From NCBI RefSeq assembly GCF_018282115.1, contig NZ_CP054306.1, positions 2,403,488 to 2,467,487 on the forward strand: a stretch of DNA of 64,000 nt, written 5' to 3'. Source of the DNA: Synechocystis sp. PCC 7338 (GTDB lineage Bacteria > Cyanobacteriota > Cyanobacteriia > Cyanobacteriales > Microcystaceae). Below the pieces are notes generated by a model that worked only from the letters and a program-made list of their open reading frames with translations, had not been told where the DNA came from and ran no database searches. Made by a program: the position numbers and the translations under genes. Of the stretch, positions 57,865 through 64,000 are shown piece after piece; within the stretch, counting starts at the first letter, position 1; each line of letters starts with the position of its first letter.

Positions 57865-59088
57865 TTGGTATTACGGGTAGCAGTCGTTGGAGGAGGCCCC
57901 GCTGGTTCTTCCGCCGCCGAAATTTTAGTAAAAGCCGGAATTGAAACCTACCTGTTTGAGCGTAAACTGGACAACGCCAAACCCTGTGGTGGTGCAATTC
58001 CCCTCTGTATGGTGGATGAGTTTGATCTACCCCCGGAAATTATTGACCGTCGGGTGCGGAAAATGAAGATGATCTCTCCTTCCAACATCGAGGTTAACAT
58101 CGGTCAAACCCTCAAAGACGACGAGTATATTGGCATGTGTCGTCGGGAAGTGCTAGACGGTTTTCTCCGGGAAAGGGCAGAAAAACTAGGCACTAAGGTA
58201 ATCAACGGCACCGTTTACAAACTTGACATTCCCAACAAAGAAAGCGATCCTTACACCCTCCACTATGCTGACCACAGCGTGGGTGGCACCACCGGGGAAA
58301 TGAAAATCCTAAAAGTGGATGTGGTAATTGGGGCTGACGGCGCTAACTCTCGCATTGCCAAGGCGATCGACGCCGGTGATTACAACTATGCCATTGCCTT
58401 CCAGGAACGGATTCGTCTGCCGGAAGACAAAATGGCCTACTACGATGAGTTGGCGGAAATGTATGTGGGGGATGACGTTTCTCCAGACTTCTACGCCTGG
58501 GTATTTCCCAAATATGACCATGTGGCAGTGGGTACCGGCACCATGAAGGTGAACAAAGCCCGCATCAAAGATTTACAAGCGGGTATCCGCACCCGGGCCG
58601 CCAAAAAACTAGAAGGCGGAGAAATCATCAAAGTGGAAGCCCATCCCATTCCTGAACATCCCCGGCCTCGGCGGGTCGTCGGTCGAGTGGCTCTGGTGGG
58701 TGATGCCGCCGGCACAGTGACCAAATCCTCCGGAGAAGGCATTTACTTTGCGGCCAAATCCGCCCGCATGTGTGCAGAAACCATTGTAGCCACCAGCAAT
58801 AACGGCCAACGGGTACCTACCGAAGCTGACCTGAAACAGTACATCAAGCAATGGGATAAACGCTACGGCGCCACCTATTTGGTGTTGGATATTCTGCAAC
58901 GGGTCTTCTACCGCACCGACGCCACCAGGGAAGCCTTTGTGGAAATGTGTTCCGACATTGATGTGCAAAAGTTAACCTTCGACAGTTACCTGTACAAAAC
59001 CGTTGTTCCGGCTAATCCCTTAGTGCAAATGAAAATTACCGCCAAAACCATTGGTAGCTTGCTCCGGGGTAACGCTTTAGCCCCTTAA
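57865..59088 (+). CDS. chlP: Geranylgeranyl diphosphate reductase
   Basis: 407 residues from a TTG start with an AGGAG eight bases upstream. LRVAVVGGGPAGSSAAEILV is the FAD-binding Rossmann motif, CGGAIPLCMVDEFDLPPEII and GADGANSRIAKAIDAGDYNY follow, with RVALVGDAAGTVTKSSGEGI as the second flavin site. It reduces geranylgeranyl-PP and geranylgeranyl-chlorophyll to phytyl forms for chlorophyll a, tocopherol and phylloquinone synthesis. Length and motifs are standard. Confidence 0.97.
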   Translation: MVLRVAVVGGGPAGSSAAEILVKAGIETYLFERKLDNAKPCGGAIPLCMVDEFDLPPEIIDRRVRKMKMISPSNIEVNIGQTLKDDEYIGMCRREVLDGFLRERAEKLGTKVINGTVYKLDIPNKESDPYTLHYADHSVGGTTGEMKILKVDVVIGADGANSRIAKAIDAGDYNYAIAFQERIRLPEDKMAYYDELAEMYVGDDVSPDFYAWVFPKYDHVAVGTGTMKVNKARIKDLQAGIRTRAAKKLEGGEIIKVEAHPIPEHPRPRRVVGRVALVGDAAGTVTKSSGEGIYFAAKSARMCAETIVATSNNGQRVPTEADLKQYIKQWDKRYGATYLVLDILQRVFYRTDATREAFVEMCSDIDVQKLTFDSYLYKTVVPANPLVQMKITAKTIGSLLRGNALAP

Positions 59089-59119
59089 ATCACGAATTTG
59101 TTAATTTTCAGTAGGATGG

Positions 59120-59143
59120 AAGAGTGGGTTTCGACTCACTCTT
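59120..59143 (+). terminator. Terminator of chlP
   Basis: AAGAGTG and CACTCTT form a 7-bp stem around a 10-nt loop, followed by TTATTTAT. The T-rich tail makes it a plausible intrinsic terminator of the + strand gene. A similar AAAGAGTGA sequence recurs just downstream. Confidence 0.65.
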
Positions 59144-59207
59144 TATTTATATGTAGCCTAAATAAAGAGTGACCACAACAATAAATCGGTTATTTTGACA
59201 AATAACA

Positions 59208-59459
59208 ATGACGAATCCCAAAATCATCATATTACAACAAGAAAAAGATGAGCTTAATAAAATACTAGAAAATTATTCTCAATGGTCTGAAGTGGAAACA
59301 TAGATTGCAGGGATCGTTTCTATTGTCAAAGTTTAATTTTCTGAATATTTTGAAGAATTTGATAAGTATTCTAAGATGCCAAAATGGACTGCCTTACCAC
59401 GTGTTGTATCAAGATCAAGACCTTCTTGGAATGATCAAGATGCTATCCGGCAACTATAG
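59208..59459 (+). pseudogene. Broken small gene, interrupted by an IS
   Basis: A single frame of 84 codons from the ATG at 59208 (MTNPKIIILQQEKDELNKIL, then two in-frame stops) continues as FSEYFEEFDKYSKMPKWTAL and RSRPSWNDQDAIRQL before a TAG that is formed by the IS630 end. The frame is otherwise unbroken, so it looks like a gene with two nonsense mutations whose last codons were separated by the IS insertion; the frame continues beyond the IS for about 23 codons. The family is unknown. Confidence 0.5.
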
Positions 59460-59512
59460 CAAAGATTGCTAAGATTAGGACATAATGTATGGAAAGAGTT
59501 AGGAAAAAAGCG

Positions 59513-59893
59513 ATGCCAGCCCCCTACAGTGTAGATCTAAGAGAGAAAGCGGTAAGTGCAGTAGAAAAAGGAGAGAAGAAAAGCCATGTCTGCCGAACAC
59601 TGAACATTAGTCGCAACACCTTAGACCTATGGATAAAAAAGAAGAAAGAAACAGGAAGTGTGGCCGCGAAGAGAGATTATGAGCGTGGTCCACGACCGAA
59701 AATAGATGATTTGGATAAATTCAGAGAATTTGCGGAGGAGAACGGTCATTTAACGCAAAAACAAATGGCAGAAAAATGGCCAGAGCCTGTAAGTAGAATA
59801 AGAATAAGTAAGGCTCTAAAGAAAATAGGGTTTACTAGAAAAAAAAACTTATATTTACAGGGAAATAGAAGAGGAAGCGAGAAAGGCATTTGA
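59513..59893 (+). CDS. IS630-type transposase, N-terminal frame
   Basis: From MPAPYSVDLREKAVSAVEKG it encodes the helix-turn-helix domain (HVCRTLNISRNTLDLWIKKK) and a second helical domain (EENGHLTQKQMAEKWPEPVS) and ends soon after GFTRKKN. The frame changes within a run of nine A residues near 59841. An in-frame ATG at 59489 is an alternative start. If the run had eight A residues, this frame would join the DDE frame. The split may be a mutation or a programmed slippage. Confidence 0.8.
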   Translation: MPAPYSVDLREKAVSAVEKGEKKSHVCRTLNISRNTLDLWIKKKKETGSVAAKRDYERGPRPKIDDLDKFREFAEENGHLTQKQMAEKWPEPVSRIRISKALKKIGFTRKKNLYLQGNRRGSEKGI

Positions 59894-59933
59894 AGATGAA
59901 ATCAAGCAATATGCGGCAGAAAAACTGATTTAT

Positions 59934-60383
59934 ATGGATCAAGCCGGTCTAGATGACACTCTAGACTACCCCTATGGGTACTGTCATAAATCAGAGAGAT
60001 TAAAGGCAAGCAAATTAGGACATAGAACCAAGAGAGTCAGCATAATAAGTTGGTGGTGGAATGGAACAACAATAGCTCCAATGATATTTGAAGGATACTG
60101 TAACGCTCAAGTAGTATGCACGTGGATAGAAGAAATGTTATTACCAGAGTTAATACCAGGTCAGATACTAATCATGGATAATGCAAGCTTTCATCCGAAA
60201 GAAAGAATAAAGGCATTGGTAGCAAAAGCTGGGTGTGAGGTTATATTTTTACCACCATATTCACCAGACTTGAACAAAATTGAGAAGTTCTGGGCGAGAC
60301 TAAAACGTTATGTTTACCAACTTGTTAGTAATGGAGAATCGCTGATTTCTGCATTGGATATAGCGTTGAGAGAAATGTCCTAA
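59934..60383 (+). CDS. IS630-type transposase, DDE catalytic frame
   Basis: Continues the transposase: LIYMDQAGLDD gives the first catalytic Asp, LIMDNASFHPKERI the second and PYSPDLNKIEKFWARLK the Glu of the DDE triad. The frame is open from just after the A run (around 59842: KTYIYREIEEEARKAFEDEI), so the ATG at 59934 is only the first ATG in it and probably not the real start. All catalytic residues are present, so the element could still be active if the frames are joined. Confidence 0.8.
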   Translation: MDQAGLDDTLDYPYGYCHKSERLKASKLGHRTKRVSIISWWWNGTTIAPMIFEGYCNAQVVCTWIEEMLLPELIPGQILIMDNASFHPKERIKALVAKAGCEVIFLPPYSPDLNKIEKFWARLKRYVYQLVSNGESLISALDIALREMS

Positions 60384-60403
60384 CTATCTCGTCCTTTGCT
60401 ATA

Positions 60404-60450
60404 ATAAGTGTTTCAGTGAGGACAACGCTATCAAGTTCTTTGATTTCCAT
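60404..60450 (-). pseudogene. DUF4926 gene, truncated by IS630
   Basis: The minus strand from the ATG at 60450 reads MEIKELDSVVLTETLI and is then cut by the IS630 element. The start is the usual DUF4926 beginning (MxIxELDxVVLTEDL). It lies 9 bp after the end of a DUF6883 fragment on the same strand, the same gene order as at 459-1043. Confidence 0.65.
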
Positions 60451-60459
60451 GGATTTGCT

Positions 60460-60629
60460 TCATTTTTTGATAGGATAACAACTGACTAATCGAGGAAAAT
60501 CTTCTCCTGTACGGACAATCCATGCCGATAAAATCCAAGATTCTCCGTGTTCTGTTTTGAGGAAAAATTTGAGGTTGTAATATTCTCCAAAGTCGTTTTG
60601 TTTGTGGAGGTTTGCCTGCTCTGTTATTA
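60460..60629 (-). pseudogene. DUF6883 fragment between two IS elements
   Basis: The frame contains EQANLHKQNDFGEYYNLKFF and then LKTEHGESWILSAWIVRTGE DFPRLVSCYPIKK with a stop at 60460. It closely matches the C-terminal half of the broken DUF6883 gene at 724-1043 (ILSAWIIRPGETYSRLTS, YPIRN). The N-terminal half is absent beyond the IS701-type element at 60630, so it is a fragment. Confidence 0.7.
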
Positions 60630-62024
60630 TATCCCTCTTCCGTCAGACTGAGGGAATTAAAATGGAGATAAAAGGCTGAAAAGCGCGGAGGGAGAATGAC
60701 AAAGACAAGAGAGGCGAAAAAGACAGTACAGTGTGTAGACACATATAGTGAACTGTATAAAGATATATTTCCAGAAGTGAGGTCTTATGAGTCATTTAAA
60801 TATATCATTGTGGGAATATTAAGTGATATAAAAAGAAAGAGTTTACCTGCAATAGCATCATCACTAGGATTGAAAAATGAACAGGGATTACTGCATTTCA
60901 TGACAGATTCTCCTTGGGAATTAAAAGAATTAGAAAAAAGAAGATTAAATATTATCTTAGAAGTTTTAGAAGGAAGAGAAATAATAGTAATAATAGATGA
61001 AACAGGAGACCCCAAAAAAGGGAAAACAACAGATTATGTAAAAAGACAATATATTGGAAATTTAGGAAAAATAGAAAGCGGTATAGTGTCAGTAAATGCC
61101 TATGGTTACTGCAATGGAGTAACGTTTCCTCTAGAATCAAAAGTATTTAAACCAAAAGAAAGATTAAAAGAGGGAGATAAGTATAAAACAAAGCCGGAAT
61201 TAGCAGTAGAGATAATAAAAGAACTAGAAGAAAGTGGTTTTAAAATAAAAAGAGTAGTGTCAGATAGCTTATATGGAGAAAGCCATAGCAATTTTATCAG
61301 TGCCGTAGAGGAATTAAAAATAGAATATGCAGTGGAAATCCGGAGCAATCATGGGGTCTGGCTTCCAAAGGAAGCTAAAGTAAGGGCAAATAAGTGGAGG
61401 AGGTTTGAACATATAAGATGGGATGGAAAACAGGAAGATAGGTATATCAGAGAAATAGTTTATGGCAAAAAAAACGCAATAAGATATTGGGAAATTAAAA
61501 CAGAAACAGAAAAAGAGGAGGAAAAAGCAGGATGGTTTGTAATGACTCGAATACCAGATATTAAATATAAAGAAGTTGGCAGAATATATGGGGTAAGGTC
61601 ATGGATAGAATATGGATTTAAGCAATGCAAAAGTGAATTAGGATGGGCAGATTTTAGGGTAACTCATTATGAGCAAATTCAAAAATGGTGGGAATTAGTG
61701 ATGTGTGCATATTGTATGATTTGTTTTTATGATGAGAATTTTAATCCGACTCTAAATTCAACGTCAAAGTATCATCAAAAGCATGAAAAATGGGATAAAG
61801 AAGAAGGGTGGAAAAAATGGCTAAACAACCTACGATTAGTGATCTCTGTATTTAATGCAATAAATCTTATCAAAAAGTGGTTAAAAGTATTTCCATTTGC
61901 CCATGTTTTGGATGAGTTAACTAAACTTTACAACAAGGTTGATAAGCTAGATCGATTAAAGTATTTGCTAAATTCATGGAATACATTCTATTCTTCTTCT
62001 ACCTAGATTGATGAAAGAGGGATA
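60630..62024 (+). mobile_element. IS701-type insertion sequence
   Basis: About 1,395 bp with imperfect inverted ends TATCCCTCTTCCGTCA and TATCCCTCTTTCATCA (right end read on the minus strand). No matching target duplication is seen next to the ends; the left flank is a DUF6883 fragment and the right flank unrelated DNA. Such a mismatch fits an IS-mediated deletion or recombination. It contains one complete transposase ORF. Confidence 0.8.
60696..62006 (+). CDS. IS701-family transposase
   Basis: 436 residues, apparently full length. IIVIIDETGDPKKGKTTDYV contains the first catalytic Asp with the IS701-type DETGxxKxG motif, KRVVSDSLYGES the second Asp region and GVRSWIEYGFKQCKSELGWA the Glu. 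It is IS4-superfamily-like. The whole ORF is AT-rich compared with neighbouring core genes. Start ATG at 60696 is the first in the frame. Confidence 0.9.
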   Translation: MTKTREAKKTVQCVDTYSELYKDIFPEVRSYESFKYIIVGILSDIKRKSLPAIASSLGLKNEQGLLHFMTDSPWELKELEKRRLNIILEVLEGREIIVIIDETGDPKKGKTTDYVKRQYIGNLGKIESGIVSVNAYGYCNGVTFPLESKVFKPKERLKEGDKYKTKPELAVEIIKELEESGFKIKRVVSDSLYGESHSNFISAVEELKIEYAVEIRSNHGVWLPKEAKVRANKWRRFEHIRWDGKQEDRYIREIVYGKKNAIRYWEIKTETEKEEEKAGWFVMTRIPDIKYKEVGRIYGVRSWIEYGFKQCKSELGWADFRVTHYEQIQKWWELVMCAYCMICFYDENFNPTLNSTSKYHQKHEKWDKEEGWKKWLNNLRLVISVFNAINLIKKWLKVFPFAHVLDELTKLYNKVDKLDRLKYLLNSWNTFYSSST

Positions 62025-62095
62025 GAACTTGGGGTGTGCTTTATACAGGGGAGGTTTCACTGCATCAGGTCAAGCTAATGCTGGATTAGAGTAGT

Positions 62096-62473
62096 AACTT
62101 TGTTCTTCTATCCAATGGTTCTGAACAAATCAGTGATGACGTTCGGGCTGAACTGACTTCAAATAGTGGAATCACTGTAGAAGACACGCCGATTGAATCT
62201 TTAGTTGGTGAGGGAGAAAGTCTTAGTGGCATTAAACTCAAAGACCAGCGCACCATACCTATTAAAGCTTTATTTATCATTACCCGATCTTCCATTGCTA
62301 GCCCATTAGTTTCACAACTGGGCTGTGAGCTAGAGGGCGGGGCATTTGGCCCGATGATAAAGACCAGTGATTTGAAGGAAACAACTACAACAGGTGTCTT
62401 TGCTGCTGATGGAGTATTAGCAGGTATATTTGCTCATCAATCTTTAGTCGTGAGCGACAACCCCTATCATTGA
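62096..62473 (+). pseudogene. Thioredoxin-reductase-like flavoprotein, C-terminal fragment
   Basis: In frame from about 62096: NFVLLSNGSEQISDDVRAEL, then IKALFIITRSSIASPLVSQL and GCELEGGAFGPMIKTSDLKE, TTTTGVFAADGVLAGIFAHQ, ending before a TGA at 62471-62473. This is the C-terminal part of a TrxB-like NAD(P)/FAD oxidoreductase (the final FAD-binding GVFAxGD motif is degenerate as GVFAADGVLAG). The N-terminal FAD and NADPH domains are missing; there is no start codon and no terminal homology to the IS. It is an unexpressed relic, probably left by rearrangement at the IS701-type element. Confidence 0.7.
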
Positions 62474-62561
62474 TAAAAAACTCCTTGTATATAGTTCATC
62501 AGCTATGCCAGCGGAAAGTGACTTAGATCACATTAGGTAAAGATGTACTGATAAGGTAACG

Positions 62562-63476
62562 CTATTTGGGATTTTCTTCCGCAGGCAATGCATCAATGGA
62601 TTGCAGGATATTGCGTGTAATTTTCTCTCTTTTATAGAGGTCATCCAATCGGTTTGGCGTATCGATATTGAGAGCGAAGAACACAGGGCCCGTTGTCCAC
62701 TCGACCCATCCTACCCACCAGCCCCAGCGGCCTTCCCAGCCAGTTTTAGCCCGTAGAATCCAGTCCCGCTCTGCTTCAACGATCATAATATCCTTGACTA
62801 ATCGTTGGTGCTCAACCCTAAAGGGGAGTTCATTCTGATACAGCTTCTGTAGAAAATAAACTTGCTCTTGTGCCGAGATTGCTAACGCTCCATCAATCCA
62901 ATAAGCACCTTCGCTAGTGCTTGGGTCTGCGTTTCCGTAATCAATTTGGGTCAGATACTCTCTTGCTTTCGCTTCTCCGATTTCGTCAGCAAAAATTTCG
63001 TAAACCCAAACGGCTGAGTTTCGCATAGCTGAGCGCAACGTTTGATCCTGATTGTGTGGAGCGAAGTCCCGTTCCACTCCATCCCACTCAAAAACTTGAA
63101 ATTCATCCCGAACAACGCCTGCATCGAGCGCAAAGAGAGAATGCGGAATCTTAAATGTTGATGCTGGGGAATAAGCTCTGTCAGCCCGTTCCTGGTCGTA
63201 GACCCACAACTGCTGAGCATCTCCGCGCTGATCTAATACCACGATAGTTCCTTGAGCCTCAGCGCCGTCGAAGAAACTGGCCCAATCCGGTCGCTCTTGC
63301 CTGTCTACACTGCCCAAAGACCTATCATCTACGGTGGTCGAATTACTTATCTTTGGTCGCTGCGCAATCTGCGGAGTATTCAGTCTATTACTAAGCTCTG
63401 CTGAGATAGGTGAGGTAAATAGTATTTCTGCACTATCTATGACCAAAAAAGCAAGTAAAAGAAAACGATGATTCAT
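62562..63476 (-). CDS. Class D (OXA-type) beta-lactamase-like protein
   Basis: 304 residues with a signal peptide (HRFLLLAFLVIDSAEILFTS). Class D hallmarks are intact: catalytic YSPASTFKIPHSLFALDAG (Ser106, Lys109), NSAVWVY (SxV), DYGNAD (YGN) and AKTGWEGRWGWWVGWVE (KTG plus the W-rich strand). It resembles OXA/BlaR-type hydrolases and should hydrolyse beta-lactams or be a sensor-like relative; activity cannot be shown from sequence. Environmental bacteria often carry such genes. Its neighbours are an IS-rich tract and a RidA gene. Confidence 0.88.
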   Translation of the reverse strand: MNHRFLLLAFLVIDSAEILFTSPISAELSNRLNTPQIAQRPKISNSTTVDDRSLGSVDRQERPDWASFFDGAEAQGTIVVLDQRGDAQQLWVYDQERADRAYSPASTFKIPHSLFALDAGVVRDEFQVFEWDGVERDFAPHNQDQTLRSAMRNSAVWVYEIFADEIGEAKAREYLTQIDYGNADPSTSEGAYWIDGALAISAQEQVYFLQKLYQNELPFRVEHQRLVKDIMIVEAERDWILRAKTGWEGRWGWWVGWVEWTTGPVFFALNIDTPNRLDDLYKREKITRNILQSIDALPAEENPK

Positions 63477-63557
63477 AATGCCATCTTGCTGCGGTAAAAG
63501 TTTTCGTTCTACGCATAGGCGACAGCGCTAACGACACTGCTGCCGCCCATGCAAAAC

Positions 63558-63959
63558 TCATGGAACAATTGCAGTCACGCGGATTTCAATCCGCATCGTT
63601 GGCAGTCCAAGCGCTGCGACTCCTACCTGTGTCCAAATTGGGGCATGGTTGGGCATGTAATGGCGATATAGCCTGACCATCACATCGTTCACCTCTGGGG
63701 GCAACCCGCCAGCATGGTAAGAATTGACGTGGACAACGTCCTCCCAGCCCGCCCCGGCAGTTGCCAGGGTTCGCTCTACGTTCCGAAACGCCTGGGCAAT
63801 CTCATCTGCGAGCGACTCGGGAATTTGCAGATTGTCATCCCAGCCGCCTTGTCCTGATGTCTCCACGCGATCGCCAATTTTTAGCGCTTGCGAGTAATGC
63901 AAGTTATTCAGCATGTATTCCCCATAGCCGGGGGTGACAAAAAACTTGGGCTTATTCAT
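63558..63959 (-). CDS. RidA (YjgF/YER057c/UK114) family protein
   Basis: 133 residues. ALKIGDRVETSGQGGWDDNL and LADEIAQAFRNVERTLATAG are typical strands and helix of the RidA fold and GLPTMRIEIRVTAIV includes the conserved arginine (EIRVTA). RidA proteins hydrolyse reactive enamine/imine intermediates, though many members differ in function. It is upstream of the beta-lactamase gene on the same strand with a gap of about 80 bp. Confidence 0.85.
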   Translation of the reverse strand: MNKPKFFVTPGYGEYMLNNLHYSQALKIGDRVETSGQGGWDDNLQIPESLADEIAQAFRNVERTLATAGAGWEDVVHVNSYHAGGLPPEVNDVMVRLYRHYMPNHAPIWTQVGVAALGLPTMRIEIRVTAIVP

Positions 63960-64000
63960 GGTATTCCTTTTTTGTGGTCATTAATTCTTTTGATCCAGGT

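Larger units (their letters stand above)
59457..60401 (+). mobile_element. IS630/Tc1-mariner family insertion sequence (ISY100-like)
   Basis: About 945 bp with imperfect terminal inverted repeats of about 27 bp; both ends share TAGCAAAG and TTAGGACAT. The ends are flanked by TA, as in IS630-type insertions that duplicate a TA target. It carries a transposase in two frames. Size, ends and TA target match Synechocystis ISY100 elements; the exact name was not checked. Confidence 0.9.

Overview
The window is chromosomal DNA from a unicellular cyanobacterium that looks like Synechocystis sp. PCC 6803 or a close relative. The basis is the dense GCGATCGC (HIP1) octamer in housekeeping genes together with chlP, rpaB, omega-3 desaturase (desB), squalene-hopene cyclase, phosphoketolase, an arsBHC cluster with an ArsC of the Synechocystis type, and Synechocystis-style gene neighbourhoods. 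No phage, conjugative element, rRNA operon or CRISPR array was seen. One complete tRNA gene (Pro, UGG) is present.

Layout. 0-16.9 kb is mostly core: pyrG (partial), a DUF6883/DUF4926 pair with a broken first gene, a large regulator-like AAA+/polyferredoxin fusion, desB, pdxH, scpA, a fused DUF4258/YgiT-like gene, ffh, a second desaturase, folC, a P-type ATPase and mnmE. 17-21 kb is an accessory patch without full HIP1 sites: a MerR/SDR divergent pair, a coiled-coil membrane protein, a decayed Uma2-type gene and an SGNH-like protein. 21-25 kb holds the arsenic operon with two ArsR-type operators, then rpaB and a cytochrome b6f cofactor-assembly protein. 25-29.5 kb is AT-rich and HIP1-free: an MFS relic, a small secreted protein, a membrane Ser/Thr kinase with an extracytoplasmic IMS domain directly followed by a periplasmic serine-hydrolase gene, and a second decayed Uma2 gene. 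29.7-58 kb is again mostly core (tRNA-Pro, shc, truB, an RND pump, xfp, ilvD, an Mtr4-like helicase, an SSS symporter, a glutathione peroxidase, an UPF0016 half-protein, a glycerol-dehydrogenase-like enzyme, chlP), with a toxin-tail/immunity-like remnant at 31.9-32.6 kb. 59-64 kb is an accessory dump: an IS630 and an IS701-type element inserted into and beside broken genes, including a second DUF4926/DUF6883 pair, a truncated flavoprotein reductase, then an intact class D beta-lactamase and a RidA protein.

How the genes work together. ArsB/ArsH/ArsC form one detoxification operon. DesB (and possibly the second desaturase) adjusts membrane lipid unsaturation, and chlP supplies phytyl chains for chlorophyll and tocopherol. 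Xfp, IlvD and the glycerol-dehydrogenase-like enzyme are carbon and amino-acid metabolism. The kinase-IMS protein and its serine-hydrolase partner may form an envelope-sensing unit. The most unusual items are the degenerate AAA+/NosR-type fusion at 1.1-3.6 kb, the gene fusion created by a 26-bp duplication at 7.0 kb, the two broken DUF6883/DUF4926 pairs, and the kinase/hydrolase cassette. All family assignments are by reading the sequence; no database search was run.
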